Of a DNA stretch of 64,000 nt, positions 7,040 through 15,416 are shown piece by piece. Position 1 is the first letter of the stretch, and each line of letters starts with the position of its first letter. The notes beneath the pieces were generated by a model. The model saw only the letters and a list, made by a program, of their open reading frames with translations, was not told the DNA's origin and did not search any database. The position numbers and the translations under genes were made by a program. This DNA is from Roseburia sp. (lineage in GTDB: Bacteria; Bacillota; Clostridia; Lachnospirales; Lachnospiraceae), in contig JAMPFV010000001.1 in the NCBI GenBank assembly GCA_023664265.1, positions 314,521-378,520 of the forward strand, written 5' to 3'.

Positions 7040-8500
7040 ATGGAATTTTTGAATGCGGCAATGAGCGGAAAAAAGACAAGACCCATCAAGGTGCTCCAAT
7101 TCGGAGAAGGCAATTTCTTACGTGCGTTTGTGGATTACATGATTGACATTGCAAATGAAGCAGGCAAGTTTGACGGCGACATTGTTCTGGTAAAGCCGAT
7201 TGACTTCGGCAATCTGGACATGTTCCACAAGCAGGACTGCCAGTATACGGTATGCCTCAGAGGCATTGTGGACGGCGAGCCCAAGGTGATCAAGCGCGTG
7301 GTCACAAGCGTGGCGGACGCCGTGGACGCGTATTCAGAGTATGGGAAGTACAGTGATTATGCCAAGTTAGATTCCTTGAGATATATTGTGTCCAATACCA
7401 CGGAGGCGGGGATTGTGTATGACGATACGGATAAGTTCGAGGCGGAGCCGCCCAAGACTTACCCTGGCAAGCTCTGTAAGTTCCTGTTTACGAGATACAA
7501 GCACTTTAACGGCGCGGCAGACAAGGGCCTGGTGATGCTTCCGGTGGAGCTGATTGACGACAACGGCATTCATCTGAAGGAGTGCGTTGTGAAGTTCGCG
7601 AAGCTCTGGAATCTGGAGGAGGGCTTCTTAAAGTGGCTTGACGACGCGTGTATCTTCACCTCCACGCTGGTTGACCGCATCGTTACGGGGTACCCGAGGG
7701 ATGAGATTGAGGAGCTCTGCAAGGAGTTTGGCTATCAGGACAATATCGTGGTGACGGCGGAGCCGTTTGGACTTTGGGTTATCGAGAGCGCGAAGGATAT
7801 CAGCAAGGAGCTTCCGCTTCCTGACGCGGGGCTTCCGGTAATTTATACGGACAATCAGAAGCCGTATAAGCAGAGAAAGGTCCGCATCCTCAACGGTGCG
7901 CATACCTCCTTTGTTCTGGCTTCCTATCTGGCGGGGAATGACTATGTAAGAGAGTCCATGGAGGATGAGATTATCGGGAACTTTATGCATGCGACGATTT
8001 ATGACGAGGTTATCCCGACCCTTGATTTGCCCAAGCAGGATTTGATTGACTTTGCGGAGGCGGTAGACGGCAGATTCAAGAATCCGTACATCAAGCACGC
8101 GTTGCTTTCGATTTCACTCAACTCCGTATCCAAGTGGAGAGCGAGATGCCTGCCCTCATTGCTGGGTTATGTGGAGAGAAAGGGCGAGCTGCCCAAGCAT
8201 CTTACCTTCTCCATCGCGGCGCTGATGGCGTTCTATACCGGCAGCGAGATTCGCGAGAAGGCCTTGATCGGGCACCGCGACGGGCAGGAGTACAATATCC
8301 TTGACGATATGGCTGTATTGGAGTTCTTTGCCGCAAACAGCGCGAAGCCGTCCAAGGAGTTCACGGAGGCGTATCTGAGCAACGAGGACTTCCACGGGCA
8401 GGATCTGACCAAGGTTGCGGGGCTTGCGGATGCGGTAGCTGCTTATCTTGAGGATATTCGGACACTCGGCATGAGGAAGGCAATAGAAAAAAATTTCTAA
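7040..8500 (+). CDS. uxaB: Tagaturonate reductase (altronate oxidoreductase)
   Basis: 486 residues of the mannitol dehydrogenase/UxaB family, which reduces D-tagaturonate to D-altronate with NADH in galacturonate breakdown. The N-terminal Rossmann part carries VLQFGEGNFLRAF (about residues 18-30). The C-terminal part holds VRILNGAHTSFVLASYLAG and YIKHALLSISLNSVSKWR, with the conserved Asn, His and Lys of the family. First gene of a five-gene operon; uxaC is not in the window. The stop codon lies in an unusual run of TTCTAAC repeats. Confidence 0.93.
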   Translation: MEFLNAAMSGKKTRPIKVLQFGEGNFLRAFVDYMIDIANEAGKFDGDIVLVKPIDFGNLDMFHKQDCQYTVCLRGIVDGEPKVIKRVVTSVADAVDAYSEYGKYSDYAKLDSLRYIVSNTTEAGIVYDDTDKFEAEPPKTYPGKLCKFLFTRYKHFNGAADKGLVMLPVELIDDNGIHLKECVVKFAKLWNLEEGFLKWLDDACIFTSTLVDRIVTGYPRDEIEELCKEFGYQDNIVVTAEPFGLWVIESAKDISKELPLPDAGLPVIYTDNQKPYKQRKVRILNGAHTSFVLASYLAGNDYVRESMEDEIIGNFMHATIYDEVIPTLDLPKQDLIDFAEAVDGRFKNPYIKHALLSISLNSVSKWRARCLPSLLGYVERKGELPKHLTFSIAALMAFYTGSEIREKALIGHRDGQEYNILDDMAVLEFFAANSAKPSKEFTEAYLSNEDFHGQDLTKVAGLADAVAAYLEDIRTLGMRKAIEKNF

Positions 8501-8558
8501 CAGAAAAGAATTTCTAACAGAAAAAAATTTTTAACACAAATAAATTCTAAATAAAAAA
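8490..8558 (+). repeat. TTCTAAC repeats after uxaB
   Basis: The end of uxaB and the following bases contain AATTTCTAACAGAAAA twice (8492-8523), then degenerate versions (TTTTTAACAC, ATTCTAAATA). The first unit includes the uxaB stop codon. The CTAA core matches the post-stop hairpins after the SDR gene and the bactofilin gene, but no stable stem forms here. Confidence 0.45.
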
Positions 8559-8583
8559 TATTTTATATCGAGAAGGATGTAAA

Positions 8584-8713
8584 GATTGAAAATTAAAATT
8601 TTCAATCACGAGATTTGTGTCTGCGCACTGCAAAGCCATAAGTGGTTTGGCACAAACTCGTTATACGCATAGTCTCAGCAAAGCTGAGCCATTAAAACAG
8701 CGTAGAAATGAGG
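8584..8713 (+). promoter_or_regulatory. Leader element copy C (pseudoknot-capable) before uxaA
   Basis: Hairpin 8584-8607 is a perfect palindrome, GATTGAAAAT/ATTTTCAATC. ACGAGATTTGTG (8608-8619) pairs with CACAAACTCGT (8651-8661). TCTGCGC (8620-8626) pairs with GCGTAGA (8700-8706), where a C-to-T change against copy B keeps the helix as a G-U pair. AAATGAGG follows, its GAGG being the uxaA Shine-Dalgarno six bases before the ATG. The helix closing beside the ribosome binding site suggests control of uxaA translation; ligand or trigger unknown. Confidence 0.65.
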
Positions 8714-8719
8714 AAAAAT

Positions 8720-10201
8720 ATGGCAAATTTTATTAAAATCAACGAAAATGACAACGTGGCTGTGGCGCTGGAAGTAATTCCGGCGGGCACCACGGTTTCG
8801 GCAGGCGGCGAGAGTGTCACGACGGCGATGGAAATTCCTGCGGGGCATAAGTTCGCGCTGGCGGAGCTGGCGGAGGGGACACCGGTAATCAAGTACGGCT
8901 TCCGAATCGGCAATACGACGGCTCCGGTGGAAAAAGGCGAGTGGATTCACACGCACAATCTCAAGACCGGTCTTGGGGATTTGCTGGAGTACAGCTATGA
9001 GCCGAACCTTGCGCCGGAGCAGTTCACGGAGGATGTCACCTTCATGGGCTATAACCGCGAGAACGGCAAGGTTGGCGTGCGCAATGAGATTTGGATCATT
9101 CCGACGGTCGGCTGCGTGAACAACGTGGCGAGCAAGATTGCGGAGCTCTCCAAGGACCTCGTGCGGGAGAATATCGAGGCGGTCTGCGCGTTTCCGCATC
9201 CCTACGGATGCTCGCAGATGGGGGACGATCAGGAGCATACGAGGCAGATACTTGCCAACCTGATCAACCATCCGAACGCGGGCGGCGTGCTGGTGCTCGG
9301 GCTTGGCTGTGAGAACAGCAACATTGACGTGTTGAAGGGCTATATGGGTGACATCAATCCCGACAGGGTAAAGTTTTTGGTGGCGCAGGAGAGCGATGAT
9401 GAGATTGCGGAGGGCGTTGAGATCGTGAAGGGGCTTGCGGAGTATGCAGCGCAGTTCAAGCGGGAGCCGATCAGCGTGTCGAAGCTGATCATCGGTATGA
9501 AGTGCGGCGGCAGCGACGGCTTCTCGGGTATCACCGCGAACCCTACGGTCGGACGGTTTTCCGATATTCTTATCAGCAAGCGGGGGACGACCATTCTCAC
9601 CGAGGTGCCGGAGATGTTCGGCGCGGAGACTATCCTGATGAACCGCTGCGCAAATGAGGAGCTGTTCCACAAGACGGTTGACCTGATTAATGATTTTAAG
9701 AATTACTTCAAGCGTCACGACCAGACGATTTATGAGAACCCTTCTCCGGGCAATAAGAAGGGCGGGATTTCCACCCTCGAGGATAAGTCCCTCGGGTGCA
9801 CGCAGAAGTCCGGAAGCGCGATTGTAAAGGGCGTTCTGGCCTACGGCGAGCCGGTGAGCACGCCCGGGTTGAATCTGCTGAGCGCGCCGGGCAATGACTT
9901 GGTGGCGGCGACCGCGCTTGCGGCGAGCGGCGCGCATATCGTACTCTTCACGACCGGACGGGGGACGCCGTTTGCGTGTCCGGTGCCGACGATGAAGATT
10001 TCCAGCAATTCACGGCTTGCGGGCAAGAAGGACAATTGGATTGATTTCAATGCCGGCGTTGTCGCGGAGGGCGAGGGCTTGGACACGGCGGGACAGCGGC
10101 TGTTTGACGAGGTTGTGGCTGTCGCTTCCGGCAAGGAGGTTAAGAGCGAGCTTGCGGGCTTCCACGACATGGCGATTTTCAAGCAGGGCGTAACCTTGTA
10201 G
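8720..10201 (+). CDS. uxaA: Altronate dehydratase
   Basis: 493 residues with the two parts of UxaA: an N-terminal SAF domain (residues 1-95, ending HTHNLKTGL) and the C-terminal dehydratase domain with GYNRENGKVGVRNEIWIIP, CAFPHPYGCSQMGDD, GLGCEN, MKCGGSDGFSGITANP and GCTQKSGSA. The enzyme removes water from D-altronate to give 2-keto-3-deoxygluconate, probably with Fe(II). The ATG at 8720 is chosen because GAGG lies six bases upstream; an ATG four codons earlier lacks a site. The structured leader separates it from uxaB, so it may be tuned independently. Confidence 0.94.
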   Translation: MANFIKINENDNVAVALEVIPAGTTVSAGGESVTTAMEIPAGHKFALAELAEGTPVIKYGFRIGNTTAPVEKGEWIHTHNLKTGLGDLLEYSYEPNLAPEQFTEDVTFMGYNRENGKVGVRNEIWIIPTVGCVNNVASKIAELSKDLVRENIEAVCAFPHPYGCSQMGDDQEHTRQILANLINHPNAGGVLVLGLGCENSNIDVLKGYMGDINPDRVKFLVAQESDDEIAEGVEIVKGLAEYAAQFKREPISVSKLIIGMKCGGSDGFSGITANPTVGRFSDILISKRGTTILTEVPEMFGAETILMNRCANEELFHKTVDLINDFKNYFKRHDQTIYENPSPGNKKGGISTLEDKSLGCTQKSGSAIVKGVLAYGEPVSTPGLNLLSAPGNDLVAATALAASGAHIVLFTTGRGTPFACPVPTMKISSNSRLAGKKDNWIDFNAGVVAEGEGLDTAGQRLFDEVVAVASGKEVKSELAGFHDMAIFKQGVTL

Positions 10202-10251
10202 GATGTAAAGGCAATGATAAAATATTGATAAAATAATGGAGGATTGGTATC

Positions 10252-11286
10252 ATGGCAAAGAAAGTAGTTACAATGGGTGAGATTATGTTGAGACTCTCCA
10301 CACCGAACAACGAGAAGTTCATTCAGGCGGACGAGTTCGACATCAACTATGGCGGCGGCGAGGCCAATGTGGCAGTGTCCCTTGCAAATTATGGGCATGA
10401 CGCGCGTTTTGTCACGGCGGTTCCCGACAATGAGCTGGGCGAGTGTGCGGTTGCGGCGCTGAGAAAGTACAATGTCGGCACAGAGGACATCGCAAGATGC
10501 GGTGAGCGGCTTGGCATTTACTATCTGGAGTCCGGCTCTGCAATGAGACCTTCCAAGGTAGTGTACGACAGAGCGCATTCTTCAATCTCCACGGCTACGG
10601 CTGCGGACTTTGATTTCGACAAGATTTTCGAGGGCGTTGACTGGTTCCACTTTACGGGGATCACACCGGCGGTATCCGACTCGGCGGCAGTTTTGACCGA
10701 GGAGGCGCTCAAGGCGGCGAAGCGGCACGGCGTTAAGGTTTCCGTTGACTTGAACTTCAGAAAGAAGCTCTGGTCGTCCGAGAAGGCGCAGAAGGTGATG
10801 AAGAACCTGATGCAGTATGTTGACGTATGTATCGGAAACGAGGAGGACGCGGAGCTGGTATTGGGATACAAGCCCGGCAACACGGATGTTACGAGCGGCG
10901 ACCTCGAGCTTGCGGGCTATAAATCCATCTTTGAGCAGATGGTGGCGGATTACAACTTTGAGTATTGCATTTCCTCTCTGAGAGTGAGCCATTCCGCTTC
11001 TGACAACGGTTGGTCCGCATGTATCTACTCCAGAGACACAAAGGAATTTTATCACTCCAAGGAGTACAGCATTCATCCGATTGTTGACCGTGTGGGCGGC
11101 GGTGATTCCTTTGCGGGCGGCGTTATCTGCGGCCTGTTGGACGGCAAGGATTTCAAGGCGGCGCTGGAGTTTGGCGTGGCGGCTTCCGCATTGAAGCACA
11201 CCATTCCGGGCGACTTTAACCTGGTATCAAGGAAAGAGGTAGAGACGCTGGCGGGCGGCGACGCTTCAGGGCGCGTGCAGAGATAG
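10252..11286 (+). CDS. kdgK: 2-keto-3-deoxygluconate kinase (PfkB family)
   Basis: 344 residues of the ribokinase/PfkB fold. The N-terminal substrate lid carries NYGGGEANVAVSLANYG (PfkB signature 1). SVDLNFRKKLW follows mid-protein, and DRVGGGDSFAGGVICGL (about residues 280-296) is signature 2 with the catalytic Asp. Between uxaA and eda the only expected substrate is KDG, phosphorylated to KDPG. GGAGG sets the start. The spacing of 50 bases from uxaA suggests co-transcription. Confidence 0.9.
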   Translation: MAKKVVTMGEIMLRLSTPNNEKFIQADEFDINYGGGEANVAVSLANYGHDARFVTAVPDNELGECAVAALRKYNVGTEDIARCGERLGIYYLESGSAMRPSKVVYDRAHSSISTATAADFDFDKIFEGVDWFHFTGITPAVSDSAAVLTEEALKAAKRHGVKVSVDLNFRKKLWSSEKAQKVMKNLMQYVDVCIGNEEDAELVLGYKPGNTDVTSGDLELAGYKSIFEQMVADYNFEYCISSLRVSHSASDNGWSACIYSRDTKEFYHSKEYSIHPIVDRVGGGDSFAGGVICGLLDGKDFKAALEFGVAASALKHTIPGDFNLVSRKEVETLAGGDASGRVQR

Positions 11287-11368
11287 GTTGGCAGAAACAG
11301 AGAATAAGAGCGTCTGAGAGGGCGCTCCTATACTAATAAAAATCAAAAAGGAATCGGAGGAAAAAGAC

Positions 11369-12172
11369 ATGGCAAACAACAATCCATTTTCACTTGAGGG
11401 CAAGGTGGCGCTGGTTACGGGCGCATCATACGGTATCGGCTTCGCGATCGCAAAGTCTATGGCAGCGGCGGGAGCAACGATTGTATTCAACGATATTAAG
11501 CAGGAGCTGGTAGACAAGGGTCTTGCAGCGTACAAGGAAGAGGGAATCGACGCGCACGGCTATGTATGCGACGTCACAAACGAGGACGCGGTAAACGAGC
11601 TGGTTGCGAAGATTGAGAAGGAGGTCGGCGTGATTGACATTCTTGTCAATAATGCGGGCATCATCAAGAGAATCCCGATGTGCGAGATGACGGCGGCGGA
11701 GTTCAGACAGGTTATCGACGTTGACCTGAACGCTCCGTTCATCGTATCTAAGGCGGTGATTCCTTCCATGATCAAGAAGGGCCATGGCAAGATTATAAAC
11801 ATCTGCTCCATGATGTCCGAGCTTGGCCGTGAGACGGTATCCGCATACGCGGCGGCAAAGGGCGGCTTGAAGATGCTCACAAGAAACATCTGTTCAGAGT
11901 ACGGCGATCAGAACATTCAGTGTAACGGTATCGGACCGGGCTACATTGAGACGCCGCAGACGGCTCCGCTTCGCGAGAAGCAGGCTGACGGAAGCAGACA
12001 TCCGTTTGATGCCTTTATCGTAAACAGAACACCGGCAGGAAGATGGCTGCAGCCCGAGGAGCTTGGCGGACCGGCGGTATTCCTCGCTTCCGATGCGTCA
12101 AACGGTGTAAACGGACATATCCTTTACGTTGACGGCGGTATCCTTGCTTATATCGGAAAACAGCCTAAATAA
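11369..12172 (+). CDS. SDR oxidoreductase, gluconate 5-dehydrogenase/KduD-like
   Basis: 267 residues of the classical short-chain dehydrogenase family: TGASYGIGFA cofactor loop (residues 18-27), NNAG (about 94), catalytic Ser in ICSMMSE, and YAAAK (about 157-161). The segment GPGYIETPQTAPLR is typical of proteins annotated as gluconate 5-dehydrogenase. In this operon it could feed 5-keto-gluconate, diketo-deoxygluconate or a related acid into the KDG branch; exact substrate not decidable. A GGAGG site precedes the ATG. A CTAA-type hairpin follows the stop directly. Confidence 0.85.
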   Translation: MANNNPFSLEGKVALVTGASYGIGFAIAKSMAAAGATIVFNDIKQELVDKGLAAYKEEGIDAHGYVCDVTNEDAVNELVAKIEKEVGVIDILVNNAGIIKRIPMCEMTAAEFRQVIDVDLNAPFIVSKAVIPSMIKKGHGKIINICSMMSELGRETVSAYAAAKGGLKMLTRNICSEYGDQNIQCNGIGPGYIETPQTAPLREKQADGSRHPFDAFIVNRTPAGRWLQPEELGGPAVFLASDASNGVNGHILYVDGGILAYIGKQPK

Positions 12173-12232
12173 AAACGAAAAGAATTTCTAAGGCGGTGGA
12201 ATACACCGCCCAAGAAATTCTAAGTTTCGTTT
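12173..12232 (+). repeat. Three-tier CTAA-type hairpin after the SDR gene
   Basis: Beginning at the base after the stop: AAACGAAA (12173-12180) pairs with TTTCGTTT (12225-12232), AGAATTTCT (12181-12189) with AGAAATTCT (12213-12221), and GGCGGTG (12192-12198) with CACCGCC (12204-12210). The arms carry CTAA and CTAAG just as in the copy after the bactofilin gene, though the helix sequences differ. A second hairpin, AAAGAATGCC/GGCATTCTTT, follows at 12234-12256. Confidence 0.65.
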
Positions 12233-12329
12233 AAAAGAATGCCTGCGGCATTCTTTGTGTGATGAAAACAGGGATGCAGGTATTTCGATATGCAGTAAAA
12301 AGTGGTAGCATAGCGACATGGAGGTAAAC

Positions 12330-13292
12330 ATGAACGAGGTATTAGAGAAAATCAGTAAAATCGGTATTGTGCCGGTAGTGGTATTGGATGACGCGAAGGA
12401 TGCAAAGCCCTTGGCGGAGGCGTTGGTGAAGGGCGGCCTTCCCTGCGCGGAGGTGACTTTCCGCACGGCGGCGGCAGAGGAGTCCATTCGGATTATGGCG
12501 AGCGAGTTCCCCGAGATGCTGGTCGGCGCGGGGACGGTGCTGACGACAGAGCAGGTTGACCGCGCGGTGAACGCGGGCGCGAAGTTTATTGTCAGCCCGG
12601 GCCTGAATCCGAAGATTGTAAAGTATTGTATTGACAAGGGCGTTCCGGTAACCCCGGGCACGGCGAATCCCTCCGACGTGGAGGCGGCGATTGAGCTGGG
12701 CCTTGAGGTTGTGAAGTTCTTCCCCGCGGAGGCGGCAGGCGGATTGAATATGATTAAATCCATGGCGGCTCCTTATACCCAGATGAAGTTTATGCCGACA
12801 GGCGGCATCAGCGCGAAGAATATCTGCGAGTATCTCGCGTTTGACAAGATTATTGCGTGCGGCGGCTCTTGGATGGTAAAGAAGGACTTGGTCGCAGCAG
12901 GAAAGTATGACGAGATCCAGGCGTTGACAGAGGAAGCGGTGCGGACAATGCTCGGCTTTGAGCTTCGCCATATCGGCGTGAACTGCGCGGACGAGGGCGC
13001 TGCGGATGCGGTTGCCTCCAGATATGATGAGCTGTTTGGATTCACGAAGAAGGTAGGAAACAGCTCCATCTTCGCGGGCATTGAGGTAGAGGCGATGAAG
13101 AAAATCGGACGCGGTGCGAACGGCCATGTCGCAATCGGCACGAACAGCGTGGCGCGCGCGAAGAATTATCTCGAGTCCGTAAAGGGCGTGAAGTTCATCG
13201 AGGACACGGCGGTTGTCAAGAATGGCAAGCTGACTGCAATTTATCTGGATGAGGAGATTGGCGGATTTGCAATCCACCTCGTGCAGAAATAA
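12330..13292 (+). CDS. eda: KDPG aldolase fused to a VOC-like domain
   Basis: 320 residues. Residues 1-205 form the class I KDPG/KHG aldolase: EVTFRTAAAEESI with the catalytic Glu, GAGTVLT, FIVSPGLNPKIV, and VVKFFPAEAAGG with the Schiff-base Lys. It splits KDPG into pyruvate and glyceraldehyde-3-phosphate. Residues about 208-320 (starting GFELRHIGVNCADE, ending FAIHLVQK) are extra compared with a normal Eda of about 210 residues and resemble a vicinal-oxygen-chelate/glyoxalase fold. The role of the extension is unknown. ATG at 12330 with GGAGG 6 bases upstream. Last gene of the operon. Confidence 0.9.
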   Translation: MNEVLEKISKIGIVPVVVLDDAKDAKPLAEALVKGGLPCAEVTFRTAAAEESIRIMASEFPEMLVGAGTVLTTEQVDRAVNAGAKFIVSPGLNPKIVKYCIDKGVPVTPGTANPSDVEAAIELGLEVVKFFPAEAAGGLNMIKSMAAPYTQMKFMPTGGISAKNICEYLAFDKIIACGGSWMVKKDLVAAGKYDEIQALTEEAVRTMLGFELRHIGVNCADEGAADAVASRYDELFGFTKKVGNSSIFAGIEVEAMKKIGRGANGHVAIGTNSVARAKNYLESVKGVKFIEDTAVVKNGKLTAIYLDEEIGGFAIHLVQK

Positions 13293-13313
13293 GCGCTGCG
13301 CAGCGGATAAAAC

Positions 13314-13348
13314 AAAAGAGGCATCACTTTCGCGGTGGTGCCTTTTGG
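13314..13348 (+). terminator. Terminator of the hexuronate operon
   Basis: AAAGAGGCATCAC pairs with GTGGTGCCTTTT over about 12 pairs around a seven-base loop, ending in TTTT. A perfect 12-base palindrome CGCTGCGCAGCG also lies just after the eda stop. Confidence 0.7.
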
Positions 13349-13373
13349 CATGATTGAAAGGGGGACCGCAGGG

Positions 13374-13682
13374 ATGTTATACAGGATTAACATGATTACG
13401 GAGGAGGACGGCTGGATTGTCCTGGATACGGACGGCTGGGCCTCGGAGCCGATACGGGCGCTTGTGGCGAGCGTGGCGGAGGAGCTTGGCGGCGAGGTCG
13501 TGCAGCCCTATGAGGGCGATGCGCAGTTCCTGATAAAGGGAGACCCGTATAAGCTTTTGTTCCAGTATGATGATGTCTTTGGCACGGTGGTCATTTTGAA
13601 TGACATGAAGGACAGAGAGGCCGTTGTCAAGCTGTTGGAGCGCCATTTTGCATTGTTAAAGGATAAGCGGATAGGAGGATGA
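13374..13682 (+). CDS. Hypothetical protein, 102 residues
   Basis: A small acidic alpha/beta protein (MLYRINMITEEDGW at the start, LLERHFALLKDKRIGG at the end) without a signal or membrane segment. Start chosen at 13374 with AAAGGGGGA 8 bases upstream; an ATG at 13350 is a weaker alternative. It ends eight bases before the HIT gene, whose GGAGG is inside this gene's last codons, so the two are probably an operon. No family recognised. Confidence 0.65.
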   Translation: MLYRINMITEEDGWIVLDTDGWASEPIRALVASVAEELGGEVVQPYEGDAQFLIKGDPYKLLFQYDDVFGTVVILNDMKDREAVVKLLERHFALLKDKRIGG

Positions 13683-13689
13683 ATAGGAG

Positions 13690-14106
13690 ATGGATAAGAA
13701 TTGTTCTTACTGTGTTGAGGGGGAGCTGGTAGCGAAGTTTGGGATAAAAATCTGCGAGCTGGAGGCTTCCAAGGTATATTTGTTCAAGGAGCAGAGCCAC
13801 AAGGGGCGCGTGATTGTCGCGAGCAAGCATCATGTGAGCGAGATGACGGAGCTGTCCAAGGAGGAGCGCGCGGCGTTCATCGAGGATGTGAACCATGTGG
13901 CGGAGGCGATTCACAAGGCCTTTTCGCCGGATAAGGTCAACTACGGTGCGTATGGCGACACGGGACATCATCTGCATTTTCATCTGGTGCCCAAGTACAA
14001 GGATGAATTTGAGTGGGGCGGCACTTTCGCGATGGATCCCAAGCAGAAGACACTGAGCGACGCGGAGTATGACGCGCTGATTGCGGAGCTGAAGAAATAT
14101 CTTTAA
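13690..14106 (+). CDS. HIT family hydrolase
   Basis: 138 residues of the histidine triad family. The active-site motif HHLHFHLVPK is near residues 97-106 and the nucleotide-binding strand VYLFKEQSHKGRVIV sits upstream. Family members hydrolyse nucleoside phosphoramidates or dinucleoside polyphosphates; the physiological substrate here is unknown. Start ATG with GGAGG about nine bases upstream. Confidence 0.9.
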   Translation: MDKNCSYCVEGELVAKFGIKICELEASKVYLFKEQSHKGRVIVASKHHVSEMTELSKEERAAFIEDVNHVAEAIHKAFSPDKVNYGAYGDTGHHLHFHLVPKYKDEFEWGGTFAMDPKQKTLSDAEYDALIAELKKYL

Positions 14107-14135
14107 ACGGGGTTCGTGTTACAGGTAAGGGACTA

Positions 14136-14264
14136 GATTGAAAAATAAGCTTGATAGCTTATTTTTCAATCGGCTATTTGTTTCTGAGCGAAAACAAACA
14201 GCCTTGATGGCAGACGAGAAAAATTTCTCGTCGCCTCTTCGCGACAAGTCGCTCAGAAATGGGG
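14136..14264 (+). promoter_or_regulatory. Leader element copy D (pseudoknot) before the DUF1848 gene
   Basis: A perfect 15-pair hairpin occupies 14136-14171 (GATTGAAAAATAAGC and its complement, loop TTGATA). GGCTATTTGT (14172-14181) pairs with ACAAACAGCC (14194-14203) with one mismatch. TTTCTGAGCGA (14181-14191), in the loop of that helix, pairs perfectly with TCGCTCAGAAA (14249-14259), giving a pseudoknot. Hairpin GACGAGAAA/TTTCTCGTC lies at 14212-14232 between. TGGGGA then leads into the ATG at 14271. Copies B and C have the same topology with different bases, the pattern expected of a conserved RNA fold. Confidence 0.68.
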
Positions 14265-14270
14265 ACTGGG

Positions 14271-15218
14271 ATGATTTTAAGTGTCAGCAGACGCACCGAT
14301 GTACCGAATTATTATTCAGACTGGTTCTATAACAGGATAAAGGAGGGCTTCGTCTGCGTCCGGAATCCGATGAATGCGCATCAAATCAGCAGAATCAGCC
14401 TGTCGCCGGACGTGGTGGACTGTATTGTTTTCTGGACAAAGAATCCCGCAGACATGCTGGCGCGCTTGGACGAGCTGAGCGCGTATCAATACTATTTCCA
14501 ATTTACGCTGACAGGCTATGGCAGGAACGTTGAGCCGGGGCTTCCCGATAAGCGCGGGGGGGTCATCCCGACCTTCCGGCGTCTGTCCGAGCGGATTGGA
14601 GCGAAGCGGGTGATATGGCGCTATGACCCGATTTTTGTGAACGCGCAGTATACGCGGGCATATCATCGGAAAGCTTTTGCGGAAATAGCGGGCAGTCTCG
14701 AGGGGTATACGCGGAGGGTGGTAATCAGCTTTGTGGATCTGTACGCCAAGACGCAGCGAAACATGGCGGGGCTTCAGCTTCAGAGTCTCTCCGACGGGGA
14801 AATGCTCGCGTTTGCCGGAGAGCTTGTCGAAATCGCGCAGAAGCACGGGATGGAGGTGGAATCCTGTGCGGAGTCGATGGACCTCGAAAGCGTCGGGGTC
14901 AGACACGGGAGCTGCATTGACAGGAGCCTGACAGAGGAAATCATCGGGTGCAGGCTGATTGCCGATAAGGATAAGAATCAGCGGGCGGAATGTGGCTGCT
15001 TCGAGAGCGTGGAGATAGGGACTTATAATACCTGTGGAAACGGCTGCAAGTATTGTTACGCGAACTTCAGCGACGAGCGGGTTCGGGAGGGGCGGAGCGC
15101 CTATGATGCAAATTCGCCGCTGCTGTGCGGTACTGTGGGCGTGGAGGATAAGATTACGGAGAGGAAGGTGAAATCCCTCAAGGATATGCAGCGCAATCTT
15201 TTTGAGTGGAAGCCGTAG
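14271..15218 (+). CDS. DUF1848 family protein
   Basis: 315 residues. The N-terminus MILSVSRRTDVPNYYSDWF, the VFWTKNPADML strand (about residues 50-60) and the C-terminal cysteine cluster CGCFESVEIGTYNTCGNGCK then YCYANFS (about 240-270) define DUF1848. The cysteines may hold an iron-sulfur cluster and the N-terminal half resembles a TIM-barrel as in radical-SAM-related proteins; function unproven. Start set at 14271, directly after leader element copy D, whose GGGG serves as ribosome binding site. No clear operon partner downstream. Confidence 0.88.
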   Translation: MILSVSRRTDVPNYYSDWFYNRIKEGFVCVRNPMNAHQISRISLSPDVVDCIVFWTKNPADMLARLDELSAYQYYFQFTLTGYGRNVEPGLPDKRGGVIPTFRRLSERIGAKRVIWRYDPIFVNAQYTRAYHRKAFAEIAGSLEGYTRRVVISFVDLYAKTQRNMAGLQLQSLSDGEMLAFAGELVEIAQKHGMEVESCAESMDLESVGVRHGSCIDRSLTEEIIGCRLIADKDKNQRAECGCFESVEIGTYNTCGNGCKYCYANFSDERVREGRSAYDANSPLLCGTVGVEDKITERKVKSLKDMQRNLFEWKP

Positions 15219-15274
15219 GGAGGCCGACGGATATTTACGGATATTTACGGTGTGAATGAATATGCGCAATATGT

Positions 15275-15303
15275 TTGACTATTGTCGGGACATTCAGTAT
15301 AAT
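15275..15303 (+). promoter_or_regulatory. Promoter of the membrane-protein gene
   Basis: TTGACT (15275-15280), 17-base spacer and TATAAT (15298-15303). The leader to the ATG at 15417 is about 107 bases. Just upstream, ACGGATATTT is repeated twice in tandem (about 15226-15250). Confidence 0.8.
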
Positions 15304-15416
15304 ATAAAAGCATCCGCGTGCCAATTTGTGCAGAGGAGCTGAGCTTACAGGAGAAGAGCCGCGCTCCGTCGGGTGGAAACCGCACCATGAAGGTGTCGCA
15401 GGAATGGAGGATGATT

